Below are positions 1-6,905 of a stretch of 8,319 nucleotides of DNA, piece after piece; positions within the stretch are counted from its first letter, which is position 1, and every line of letters starts with the position of its first letter. The DNA comes from Bacteroidota bacterium (GTDB taxonomy: Bacteria; Bacteroidota; Bacteroidia; Chitinophagales; Chitinophagaceae). The DNA is taken from the NCBI GenBank assembly GCA_021780705.1, contig JAJXYG010000003.1:1-8319 (forward strand). Direction: 5' to 3'. The notes under the pieces were generated by a model. It saw only the letters and a program-made list of their open reading frames with translations. It did no database searches and was not told the DNA's origin. The translations under genes were made by a program, and so were the position numbers.

Positions 1-2
1 AG

Positions 3-59
3 GGAAAGGATATCAAGAATTGCGAGGTGATCGAATTGAAAAATTCCGGTCAGATTTAG
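3..59 (+). CDS. Possible 3' end of a rightward gene (C-terminus only)
   Basis: Reading from base 3, an open frame runs to a TAG stop at 57-59. It gives a C-terminal peptide with protein-like composition, ending ...VIELKNSGQI. The stop lies just before the strong hairpin at 64-93, which fits the end of a rightward gene converging on the leftward DUF1080 gene. Only about 18 codons are visible and no family can be assigned. The frame starting at base 2 is also open through this stretch, to a stop at 119-121. It would run through the hairpin into the DUF1080 gene, so I prefer the frame ending at 59. This call rests on position and composition only. Confidence 0.3.
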   Translation, partial: GKDIKNCEVIELKNSGQI

Positions 60-63
60 TAAT

Positions 64-93
64 CTCCGGGGTGACCGGCGAGTCACCCCGGAG
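64..93. terminator. Strong hairpin between convergent gene ends; possible terminator
   Basis: A perfect 12-bp inverted repeat (CTCCGGGGTGAC at 64-75 and GTCACCCCGGAG at 82-93) encloses a 6-nt loop. It sits between the probable stop of a rightward gene (57-59) and the stop of the leftward DUF1080 gene (105-107), where a bidirectional terminator is expected. The flanks are not canonical. On the right there is a run of six A residues, and on the left TAGTAAT, so neither direction has a U-tract after the stem. It may act as a U-less terminator or as a 3'-end-stabilising stem. Confidence 0.45.
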
Positions 94-104
94 AAAAAAT
101 CCGG

Positions 105-1082
105 CTATTCTGCCGGGGTAATGATGATATTTCGGTAATCAATCGGTCCATGGTCCCCCTGGAGCATAATCGGACCTGGGGCACCTTCATCACTGTCAAT
201 TGCGCCACCGGTTACACCTGGGATCTCCTGGTTGCAGATTATGGTTTTCCCATTGGCCACCACTGTTACCATCCGGCCTACCAGGGTCACATCAAAGCTC
301 TGCCATTCTCCCGGGGCCTTGGCCACCATATCACTGGGGGTAAGAAATCCATAAATCCCGCCCAGGAGTACGCTGGATGGTTCCTGGCCCTTACTGTCAA
401 TTACCTGTATCTCATACCGCCCCCGAAGATATACTCCACTGTTGCTCTCTTTCGGATACCTGAATTCTATATGAAGCTTGAAATCCCGGAATTTCCGGTT
501 GGTGATCAGATTGGACCCGGAATGGGGACTGCGCAACATTCCGGATTGTACGATCCACTGGTTGGGGCCGTCCGTATGCCACTCCTTCATGCTGGTACCG
601 GAAAATAGATGAATGGGCTTTCCCCAAACCGGCTTGGTTTTCCTTCTAAGCAGGGGCGCCTTTTTTCCCACCCAGGTGTATTGATGCCCATTGCTGAAGG
701 TCATCGTTCCACTTAACTGACCATCCTTCAGCACCCCTTCCACCTCAAGGTTTCGGTCTTCGGGTTCCCATTGGGGAGGAATCGAAAAGCTCATCTTGTC
801 ATCTTTGAAATAGATCCGTGAAATCGGACGCGCGCTGCCTCCGGTTCCCACAAACCGTCCCACCAGCATCCGCAGACCCGAGTGGTGCACTTCCAGCCAG
901 GAAGGTAATGCCTTGCCGTCTATATTGACCGTGATATCCCACTTGCCCAGCAGGACGGTTGAATCAGATAGAGCCGGCGTATTTTGTGCGGTAAGGGTAC
1001 CCGAAAAAGCCAGGATCCCGGCTAATGATCCTACCAAATGAAACCTAAATCGCTTAAAGGTTCCGAAAGTAATTTTTCCCAT
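105..1082 (-). CDS. Secreted DUF1080 / 3-keto-disaccharide hydrolase family protein
   Basis: The protein has 325 residues. A basic N-terminus and hydrophobic stretch (about residues 10-32, ending GTLTAQ) look like a Sec signal peptide, so the protein is probably periplasmic or exported. Residues about 43-140 form an N-terminal beta-rich module (GKWDITV, SWLEVHHSG, VGRFVGTGGSARPIS, FSIPPQWEPEDRNLE) that often precedes DUF1080 in Bacteroidota. Residues about 155-323 are the DUF1080 concanavalin-like fold: LFSGTSMKEWHTDG, the NSGVYLRGRYEIQVIDS signature, GGIYG, PGEWQSFDVTLVG and a C-terminal YRNIIITP strand. Characterised members of this Pfam family hydrolyse 3-keto-glycosides; substrate and activity here are inferred. 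The ATG at 1082 gives a complete signal peptide. It is transcribed alone, divergent from the glycosyltransferase gene, and its end faces the hairpin at 64-93. Family assignment is secure; the function is not. Confidence 0.9.
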   Translation of the reverse strand: MGKITFGTFKRFRFHLVGSLAGILAFSGTLTAQNTPALSDSTVLLGKWDITVNIDGKALPSWLEVHHSGLRMLVGRFVGTGGSARPISRIYFKDDKMSFSIPPQWEPEDRNLEVEGVLKDGQLSGTMTFSNGHQYTWVGKKAPLLRRKTKPVWGKPIHLFSGTSMKEWHTDGPNQWIVQSGMLRSPHSGSNLITNRKFRDFKLHIEFRYPKESNSGVYLRGRYEIQVIDSKGQEPSSVLLGGIYGFLTPSDMVAKAPGEWQSFDVTLVGRMVTVVANGKTIICNQEIPGVTGGAIDSDEGAPGPIMLQGDHGPIDYRNIIITPAE

Positions 1083-1213
1083 ATCAGTTTTTTTTGTTTG
1101 GGGATCAAATTACTGAGATTTTTTGAATCACACGGCGGCGGGCGCTTACTGCATATTCAAAAACAGGGTGGATCGGGCCAGGAGAAAAGGATATCGTGTG
1201 ATTATTTGAACGT

Positions 1214-1244
1214 TTTGACCAGGCGGGAATTTTGTGTAATTTGG
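1214..1244 (+). promoter_or_regulatory. Candidate Bacteroidota promoter for the glycosyltransferase gene
   Basis: TTTG at 1214-1217 is followed by exactly 19 nt and then TAATTTGG at 1237-1244. This fits the Bacteroidota -33 TTTG / -7 TAnnTTTG pattern with one deviation in the -7 box. It would start transcription near 1250 and leave a leader of about 100 nt before the ATG at 1353. A similar element (same spacer, same TAATTTG core) precedes the pcm gene at 8224-8253. Just downstream is a small palindrome, CTTTTTCAAAAAG (1249-1261), and a GC-rich one, GGGGCCGGGCCCC (1293-1305); the role of both is unknown. Confidence 0.4.
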
Positions 1245-1352
1245 ACTCCTTTTTCAAAAAGAAACCATCTTGTAGGGGAATTTAAAGGGAAGGGGGCCGG
1301 GCCCCATCAATATAATCCAGTTGGAGATTTTAATCAGAAAAAAATTCATGCC

Positions 1353-2888
1353 ATGAAAAAAAACCGGTCCTTTGTATTCTTCCTGTGTGCCATTCGCCTC
1401 GTCATTCCCTACCTTCTACAAAGCCCGGTTTACGAGCCGCACCGAGATGAGCTGCTTTACCTGGCCCAAGGTCACCACATGGCATTCGGGTACCTGGAAA
1501 TCCCTCCGGTGCTCTCCATTTTTGCCTGGCTGACCCGGATATTGGGCAATGGAATGTTCTGGATTAAACTCTGGCCCAGCCTGATGGGAGTCGTCACCAT
1601 GTTTTTCACCTTCAGAATTATCGAAAGGCTGGGCGGAGGTCGGTTTGCCATGTTCCTCACCTTCCTTGCCTTCCTGTTCGGTGCCTACCTTCGGGTATTT
1701 TTCCTATTCCAGCCGAATGCCCCAGAAATCTTATTCTGGACCCTGATTTCCTATAGCGTCCTTCGCTATATTCAGACCGAAAAGAACTCATACCTGTATT
1801 ATATGGGGATCTGTATCGGCCTGGGATTGCTGAGCAAGTATTCCGTGGGGCTATTTGTGGTGAGCCTTTTCCTGGGCCTCGCACTCACCAGGGAAAGAAA
1901 GGTTTTCGGGAACCGGCACTTTTATTTTGCATGCATCCTGGGAGGTCTCATATTCCTGCCTACCGCGATTTGGGAATACCTGCACCATTTTCCTATAATG
2001 GTACACATGAGGCAATTGGATCAAAGGCAACTTCAATATGTATCCCATTCCAGCTTTCTCAAGGACCAATTGATTATGAATCTGCCTGCAGCCTTTGTGT
2101 GGATCGCAGGTTTGTATTACACAGGTTTTTCATTCAAGGGCAGGAAATACCGGCCCTTTGCGTGGGCTTACTTCTGGGTGATTGCCTTATTATTGATCCT
2201 GCATGGCAAGAATTATTATTCGCTGGGTATCTATCCCCTGCTTTTTGGATTTGGATCCTACCACCTGGAAAGTTTTTCCCAAAACCGGACCAGGGCATGG
2301 AGATTGGGTATGGTTACCTTCACCCTGGTGCTGGGACTGTTATTCCTCCCCATAATGCTGCCCATTGCCAAACCAGCCCGGCTGGACCGGATTTACCAGC
2401 AGATAGGAGCTGCAAAGACCGGGACGCTCCGCTGGGAGGATCTTCGCAATCATCCTCTGCCCCAGGATTTTGCAGATATGCTGGGATGGAGAGAGATGGC
2501 ACAAAAGGCCACAAAAGCTTATGACCAGTTGGACAGTACCCAGAAAGCACACACCTTTATTTTCTGCGACAATTATGGGGAGGCGGGTGCCATACAATAT
2601 TACGGGCACCGTCTGGGTCTTCCGGAAGGCCACAGCGATAATGGCAGTTTCCTGCTATGGCTTCCCAAGAAACAGTATATCACCAATTTGTTGCTCATAA
2701 CTGATGACCAAAAAGAGATGACTCACCCGTTCATCAAGGACTTTAAATCCGTGGCATACCTGGATAGTATTACCAATCCCTATGCCAGGGAAAGAGGCTC
2801 CCTGGTCATCCTGCTCATGGGCGCGGACAGCGCCTTCAATAAGATGATGCAGCAAAAATTCCGAAAAGATAAAGACGTCTATAAATAG
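1353..2888 (+). CDS. GT39/PMT-like integral membrane glycosyltransferase
   Basis: From the ATG at 1353 the protein has 511 residues. It begins MKKNRSFVFF and enters a first membrane helix. The frame is open further upstream to an ATG at 1038, but that start lies inside the divergent DUF1080 gene and the extra 105 residues look non-coding, so it is rejected. An acidic pair in the first extracytoplasmic loop (HRDELLYLAQG, D32/E33) matches the conserved Asp-Glu catalytic region of the PMT_2/ArnT-type GT-C fold. FQPNAPEILFWTL (about 119-131) and HGKNYYSLGIYPLL (about 283-296) are also typical of bacterial family members. Several hydrophobic segments span residues 6-345, followed by a soluble C-terminal part of about 160 residues. 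Relatives transfer sugars from polyprenyl-phosphate donors to lipids, glycans or proteins at the outer face of the inner membrane. Donor and acceptor here are unknown. The gene stands alone and converges on glnS. Confidence 0.85.
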   Translation: MKKNRSFVFFLCAIRLVIPYLLQSPVYEPHRDELLYLAQGHHMAFGYLEIPPVLSIFAWLTRILGNGMFWIKLWPSLMGVVTMFFTFRIIERLGGGRFAMFLTFLAFLFGAYLRVFFLFQPNAPEILFWTLISYSVLRYIQTEKNSYLYYMGICIGLGLLSKYSVGLFVVSLFLGLALTRERKVFGNRHFYFACILGGLIFLPTAIWEYLHHFPIMVHMRQLDQRQLQYVSHSSFLKDQLIMNLPAAFVWIAGLYYTGFSFKGRKYRPFAWAYFWVIALLLILHGKNYYSLGIYPLLFGFGSYHLESFSQNRTRAWRLGMVTFTLVLGLLFLPIMLPIAKPARLDRIYQQIGAAKTGTLRWEDLRNHPLPQDFADMLGWREMAQKATKAYDQLDSTQKAHTFIFCDNYGEAGAIQYYGHRLGLPEGHSDNGSFLLWLPKKQYITNLLLITDDQKEMTHPFIKDFKSVAYLDSITNPYARERGSLVILLMGADSAFNKMMQQKFRKDKDVYK

Positions 2889-2977
2889 GACTATAAATAA
2901 GCCTAATCTGGCCCTGCAGGACCCTTTTCAGCGGCGGACAAAGGAGGAATTCCAGGAAAAGATCCCACCAGTGATCC

Positions 2978-4624
2978 CTATTTCTTAAAACTGTCTTTTA
3001 AGGTAACTGTCCGGTTGAAAACCAGCCGGGAATCCGAGGAATCCATATCTACACAAAAATATCCGTTTCGGATGAACTGATAGCGGGTTCCCGGAACTGC
3101 CTTTCCAGCAGAGGGTTCCACCAGTGCATCTTCAATTATTTCCAGGGAATGCGGGTTGATAAAATCCTTGAAGTCGCCTTCCTCCATGGCCGGGTTTTCG
3201 ACCGTAAAGAGCCGGTCATAGAGCCGTACTTCGGCCTTCAGGGCATGATCCACGCTCAGCCAATGAATCGTGCCTTTCACATGAAGGCCACTGGAGTCAC
3301 TGCCGCTCCTGCTTTCCGGAAAATAGGTCCCATGAAGTTCCGTCACCTCTCCCGCTTCATTTTTTACCACCCGGTCACACCGGATTATATAGGCGCTTTT
3401 CAGTCGCACCATGGCCCCCGGTGCGAGCCGGAACCACTTTTTAGGCGGTTCCTCCGTGAAATCATCTCTTTCAATCCAGAACTCCCGGGAAAAAGTAACA
3501 CTTCGGGTATGTTCCAGATCGCCCGGAAGATTTTCAGTCTGCAACTCTTCGGTCAATCCGGCCGGATAATTATCAATAATGAATTTGACAGGTTTCAGTA
3601 CTGCCATTAACCTGGGAGCAGTAGCATTTAATTCCTCCCTGAGGCAGACTTCAAGCAGGCTGATGTCAATCAGGTTGTCTCTTTTGGCCACCCCGATCTT
3701 ATCGCAAAAAGTCCTTATGCTGGAGGCGGTATATCCCTTTCTGCGAAAAGCAGAAATTGTAGGCATCCGGGGATCATCCCAACCTGATACATGACCTTCG
3801 TTCACCAGTTGCAACAGCCGCCGTTTGCTCATCACCGTATAGGTCATGTTCAACCTTGCAAATTCGTATTGCCGGGACGGAAATATTTCCAGGTTTTGGA
3901 TATACCAGTCATATAAAGGCCGGTGAGGCACAAATTCCAGGGTACAAATGCTATGGGTGATTCCTTCGATACTGTCGCTTTGGCCATGTGCAAAGTCGTA
4001 CATGGGATAAATTACCCATTTATCACCCGTTCTATGGTGGTGGGCATGCTTGATCCGGTACATGATCGGATCACGCATGTGCATATTTTGAGCCGCCATA
4101 TCAATTTTGGCGCGCAATACCTTTTGGCCATCCTTGTATTTACCCGCCCTCATTTCCTCAAATAAGCGCAGGTTCTCCTCGGGAGTTCTTTTCCGGTATT
4201 CATTTTCAATACCGGGTTGGGTCGGGGTGCCTTTTTCTGCCGCGATCTTTTCAGGAGTGGAATCATCCACGTAGGCAAGTCCCTTTTGAATGAGTTTTAC
4301 CGCCAGTAAATACAGGTCCTCAAAATAATCACTGGTGTAGAATTCGTGGGCCCATTCAAAGCCCAGCCATCTGACATCATTTTTGATGCTATCGACATAT
4401 TCGGTTTCTTCCGTCACGGGATTGGTGTCGTCAAAACGCAGGTTGGTGGCACCCTGGTATTTAAGGGCCAGACCAAAATTGAGGCAAATGCTCTTGGCAT
4501 GTCCAATATGAAGGTATCCATTAGGTTCGGGCGGAAAACGGGTAATGATTTGCTTACACCTTCCTGCCTTCAGATCTTCTTCAATAATCTCTTCAATAAA
4601 ATTCAGGCTCTTTTCTTCGGTCAT
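2978..4624 (-). CDS. glnS: Glutaminyl-tRNA synthetase
   Basis: This class I aminoacyl-tRNA synthetase charges tRNA-Gln with glutamine in the cytoplasm. The ATG at 4624 gives 548 residues, close to the roughly 554 of the E. coli enzyme, and the N-terminus MTEEKSLNFIEEIIEEDL lines up with known GlnRS starts. An upstream in-frame ATG at 4843 would add 73 residues of unrecognisable sequence and is rejected. The ATP-binding HIGH motif lies in PPEPNGYLHIGHAKS (31-45), and the KMSKS-equivalent is VMSKR (264-268). Other GlnRS-type segments are RFDDTNP, YPMYDFAHG and HSICTLEF in the catalytic core. The C-terminal anticodon-binding beta-barrels include the KGTIHWLSVDHA stretch. The 3' end converges on the glycosyltransferase, with 89 nt between the stops and no clear terminator hairpin there. 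No clear promoter was found in the gap upstream. The assignment is very secure. Confidence 0.97.
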   Translation of the reverse strand: MTEEKSLNFIEEIIEEDLKAGRCKQIITRFPPEPNGYLHIGHAKSICLNFGLALKYQGATNLRFDDTNPVTEETEYVDSIKNDVRWLGFEWAHEFYTSDYFEDLYLLAVKLIQKGLAYVDDSTPEKIAAEKGTPTQPGIENEYRKRTPEENLRLFEEMRAGKYKDGQKVLRAKIDMAAQNMHMRDPIMYRIKHAHHHRTGDKWVIYPMYDFAHGQSDSIEGITHSICTLEFVPHRPLYDWYIQNLEIFPSRQYEFARLNMTYTVMSKRRLLQLVNEGHVSGWDDPRMPTISAFRRKGYTASSIRTFCDKIGVAKRDNLIDISLLEVCLREELNATAPRLMAVLKPVKFIIDNYPAGLTEELQTENLPGDLEHTRSVTFSREFWIERDDFTEEPPKKWFRLAPGAMVRLKSAYIIRCDRVVKNEAGEVTELHGTYFPESRSGSDSSGLHVKGTIHWLSVDHALKAEVRLYDRLFTVENPAMEEGDFKDFINPHSLEIIEDALVEPSAGKAVPGTRYQFIRNGYFCVDMDSSDSRLVFNRTVTLKDSFKK

Positions 4625-4937
4625 CTTTATTATTATGAATTTTTCCTTTTCGGGGCTCCAATATAGCCCATATACAAATATCCCACACTTACTTGTTAGA
4701 AATTTGATATTTTTTTCCCTGCCTTCCTGAACCCAGGCGGGGGATTCCTTCCTTCCCGGGCCTCTGTAGCCCATCTGGATTGCCAATACCCATAAATCTC
4801 CTGAAAAAAGCAACCGGATGTTGGGTTCGGACAAGTGCAACACTTATCCAGATAACAGGGAGTATATCATATCCAGTCCTAGAGGGAAATTTCGAGAGAA
4901 AGCCAACATGCGGGTGCCAGCAAGTCGTAACCGACTC
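4625..4937. other. 313-nt gap between glnS and the CCG-protein gene; no gene recognised
   Basis: Neither strand carries a recognisable protein. The open frames here are an upstream extension of glnS and a rightward frame that runs into the antisense of the CCG gene. No tRNA cloverleaf, known riboswitch or convincing terminator is visible. Just after the CCG gene's stop lies a short inverted repeat (AGTCG at 4923-4927, CGACT at 4932-4936). It is too weak, and lacks a T-tract, to call a terminator. The segment next to glnS (about 4625-4720) is AT-rich and probably holds the glnS promoter and leader. I could not match a -33/-7 pair with good spacing; AT-rich boxes such as CAAATATC (4675-4682) are only partial matches. 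Confidence 0.5.
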
Positions 4938-5720
4938 CTAAATGGCCAGGGAGGCAGCAACCATTTCTGCTATATCCAAGACCTGGACCTCGGCATCCCT
5001 TTCCTGAAGTTTTACCCCGTCAGTAAGCATCGTATTGCAAAAAGGGCAAGCCGAAGCGATGACTGATGCCCCGGTCTGAAGGGCCTCTTCGGTTCTCAAG
5101 GCATTAACCCGGGTCCCTCCCTTTTCCTCCTCTTTAAACATCTGACCTCCTCCTGCTCCACAACACATCCCATTGCTTCTGCACCGTTTCATTTCAACCA
5201 GTTCCCCATCAAAGGCCTCCAGCACTTCCCTGGGCGCTTCATAGATCCCGTTGGCCCTTCCCAGATAGCAACTGTCGTGGTAGGTAATTTTCCTTCCTTT
5301 AAACTCGCCGGATTCCTTCATCCTGATTTTACCTTCAGAAATAAGCCCCTGGATAAATTCCGCATGATGGACCACCTCGTAATTGCCCCCCAGAACCTGA
5401 TATTCATTCTTTAGAATATTGAAACAGTGGGGACAGGTGGTGACAATCTTGCGTATTTGGTAGCCATTCAGGACCTGAATGTTCTGATAGGCCATCATCT
5501 GGAAGATAAATTCATTACCCGCCCTTCGGGCAGGATCTCCCGTGCACATCTCCTCTTTTCCCAGCACGGCATATGAAATCCCGATTTTATCCAGAATATA
5601 GGCAAAAGCACGGGTGATTTTTTGGGCCCTTTGGTCAAAACTGCCGGCACAACCCACCCAAAAAAGTATTTCGGGGGTCCGGTTCTCAGCGGCCAGCTCA
5701 GCCATAATTGGTACCTGCAT
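4938..5720 (-). CDS. (Fe-S)-binding protein with two cysteine-rich CCG domains (HdrB/LutA-like)
   Basis: The protein has 260 residues, starts MQVPIMAELAAE and matches in length and layout the standalone CCG proteins common in Bacteroidota. The first cysteine-rich domain has C24 (WVGCAG), C59 in CTGDPARR, and C96/C99 in TCPHC. The second has C151 (HDSCYLGR), C186/C187 in MCCGAGGG, and C225/C228 in ACPFC. Such domains bind Fe-S clusters in heterodisulfide reductase B subunits and in the LutA, GlpC and GlcF redox proteins. The first motif here has Met-Cys-Thr-Gly in place of Cys-Cys-Gly, so only the second site is fully canonical. No signal peptide or membrane segment is seen, so it is probably cytoplasmic and partnered with a ferredoxin-type or membrane subunit. 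In many Bacteroidota a second (Fe-S)-binding gene lies just upstream. Here that place is taken by a divergent ATP-grasp gene, so any partner must be elsewhere. The electron donor and substrate are unknown. Confidence 0.9.
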   Translation of the reverse strand: MQVPIMAELAAENRTPEILFWVGCAGSFDQRAQKITRAFAYILDKIGISYAVLGKEEMCTGDPARRAGNEFIFQMMAYQNIQVLNGYQIRKIVTTCPHCFNILKNEYQVLGGNYEVVHHAEFIQGLISEGKIRMKESGEFKGRKITYHDSCYLGRANGIYEAPREVLEAFDGELVEMKRCRSNGMCCGAGGGQMFKEEEKGGTRVNALRTEEALQTGASVIASACPFCNTMLTDGVKLQERDAEVQVLDIAEMVAASLAI

Positions 5721-5751
5721 TCCTGGATAATTTTAATAGGCTAAATTACAA

Positions 5752-5784
5752 CAAACATTTTTTAATGATTACACGCTAGCTCAA
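5752..5784 (-). promoter_or_regulatory. Weak candidate promoter for the CCG-protein gene
   Basis: On the minus strand, TTG (5782-5784) is followed by 22 nt and then AATGTTTG (5752-5759). This matches the Bacteroidota TTG / TAnnTTTG pattern except for the first base of the -7 box, with spacing at the long end. It would give a leader of about 25-30 nt before the ATG at 5720. It lies in the divergent region shared with the ATP-grasp gene. Confidence 0.25.
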
Positions 5785-5796
5785 GGGTTTTCCACT

Positions 5797-5804
5797 TAAT
5801 TTTG
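5797..5804 (+). promoter_or_regulatory. Exact -7 element TAATTTTG upstream of the ATP-grasp gene
   Basis: TAATTTTG fits the Bacteroidota -7 consensus TAnnTTTG at every fixed position. It lies in the only gap between the divergent CCG and ATP-grasp genes. No TTTG is present 19 nt upstream, so the -33 part is weak or absent. If used, transcription would begin near 5811. The TTG codon at 5802 would then lie inside the promoter, and the start would have to be further in, at TTG 5820. Confidence 0.35.
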
Positions 5805-5819
5805 CGCTCTGTAAAAATA

Positions 5820-6866
5820 TTGACCCTGCTTCAAAAAATAAGAAATTGGGAACAGTGGCCCTTCAAAGTATTATATGCACCCATTACACCGGTGTGGGTA
5901 TGGTACGCCCTGAGATCTCGCTCCATCTGGTTCTTTACGCCCAGCAACCCGAAACTTACCTTCGGGGGGATGGAGGGGGAGCCCAAAAAGGAGATGCATG
6001 AGCTCCTCCCGCCCCATTTATGTCCCCGATATTTTAATGTCAGTGCTTCAGAATACTTTGAAGAGATCCTACGAAGGCTCCGGGATACACGCATACCCTT
6101 TCCCCTTATTGTGAAGCCAGAGGTAGGTGGCCAGGGGATCCTTTTCAGGAAGATTAATAATGAAGCAGCACTCCGGTATTACCACGAACATATGCCGGTG
6201 GAATATGTCATTCAGGAATTTATCCAATACCCCCTGGAAGTAAGTCTATTTTATTACCGGTACCCCCGGGCTGCAAGAGGCACCATTACCGGGTTCCTTC
6301 AGAAAATTCCCATGCAGGTGGTAGGTGATGGGGTCCGCAGTCTCAGGGAACTGATTCAAGGTCACCCCAAGGCATCCAAACGGTTGGACGAACTGATCGC
6401 ACGGCATGAACATAACCTGTCGAGGGTATTGGCCCGCGGAGAAAAATATATGCTGAGTTATGCAGCCAATCATAATCGTGGCGCCCTCTTCGTTGATTTG
6501 AAGCAGGAAATTGATGAGGAGCTGACCCGGTTGCTGGATGAGATCAGTATTTCGGTAAATGACTTTTTCTATGGCCGGTATGACATAATGTGCCAGTCCA
6601 TTGATGGATTGAAAAAGGGCAAGGACTATGTGATACTGGAATATAACGGTTGTGGAGCGGAACCCAATCACTTTTACGACACAGGATATACCCTTTGGAA
6701 TGCGTGGAAGGAAATATTGAAACACTGGAAAGTGCTTTTTGAAATCAGCCGGGAAAACCACCGGGCTGGTATTCCTTACTGGCCTACCCTTAAAGGATAT
6801 CGATTCATCATGCAAACCAGAAAATATTATAAAAAAATTAAAGAAGCTGACCGGATAATCCCGTAA
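5820..6866 (+). CDS. ATP-grasp family protein of unknown substrate
   Basis: The frame is open from TTG 5802 (354 residues). I place the start at TTG 5820 (348 residues) because 5802 overlaps a perfect -7 box, and because I recall related proteins beginning close to the KIRNWEQWP segment. No in-frame ATG occurs before residue 51. Residues about 14-44 are aromatic and hydrophobic (WPFKVLYAPITPVWVWYAL), suggesting membrane association. The ATP-grasp core shows FPLIVKPEVGGQG (residues 94-106, lysine and glycine-rich loop), VIQEF (130-134, hinge and adenine contact), VVGDG (167-171), FYGRYDIM (250-257, first metal acid) and ILEYNGCGAEPNH (272-284, second metal Glu and Asn). ATP-grasp enzymes join a carboxylate, via an acyl-phosphate, to an amine or thiol. 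Such proteins are sometimes annotated as D-Ala-D-Ala ligase, but the N-terminus and the HFYDTGYTLW tail differ from Ddl. The YceI gene follows after 39 nt. The substrate is unknown. Confidence 0.8.
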   Translation: MTLLQKIRNWEQWPFKVLYAPITPVWVWYALRSRSIWFFTPSNPKLTFGGMEGEPKKEMHELLPPHLCPRYFNVSASEYFEEILRRLRDTRIPFPLIVKPEVGGQGILFRKINNEAALRYYHEHMPVEYVIQEFIQYPLEVSLFYYRYPRAARGTITGFLQKIPMQVVGDGVRSLRELIQGHPKASKRLDELIARHEHNLSRVLARGEKYMLSYAANHNRGALFVDLKQEIDEELTRLLDEISISVNDFFYGRYDIMCQSIDGLKKGKDYVILEYNGCGAEPNHFYDTGYTLWNAWKEILKHWKVLFEISRENHRAGIPYWPTLKGYRFIMQTRKYYKKIKEADRIIP

Positions 6867-6905
6867 AAAATAATAACCTTAGCGCCTCATTCGAAATCAC
6901 CACTC

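Noticed and set aside
150..608. Rightward 152-codon open frame antisense to the DUF1080 gene
   Set aside because: It lies wholly within a well-supported gene on the other strand and has no recognisable motif.
1038..1352. N-terminal extension of the glycosyltransferase to an ATG at 1038
   Set aside because: It would overlap the 5' end of the divergent DUF1080 gene, contains the candidate promoter, and its composition is unlike a protein. The ATG at 1353 gives a normal family N-terminus.
1931..2524. Rightward 197-codon open frame within the glycosyltransferase gene
   Set aside because: It is an out-of-frame shadow of a membrane protein gene with intact motifs.
2913..2953. Palindromes CCTGCAGG and GGAATTCC between the glycosyltransferase and glnS stops
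   Set aside because: They have no loop and no T-tract, so they do not form a terminator, and such short palindromes are expected by chance.
4625..4843. 73-residue N-terminal extension of glnS
   Set aside because: The ATG at 4624 aligns with the usual GlnRS start, and the extra sequence resembles no known domain.
6246..6815. Leftward 189-codon open frame antisense to the ATP-grasp gene
   Set aside because: It is antisense to a gene with clear ATP-grasp motifs and lacks its own family features.
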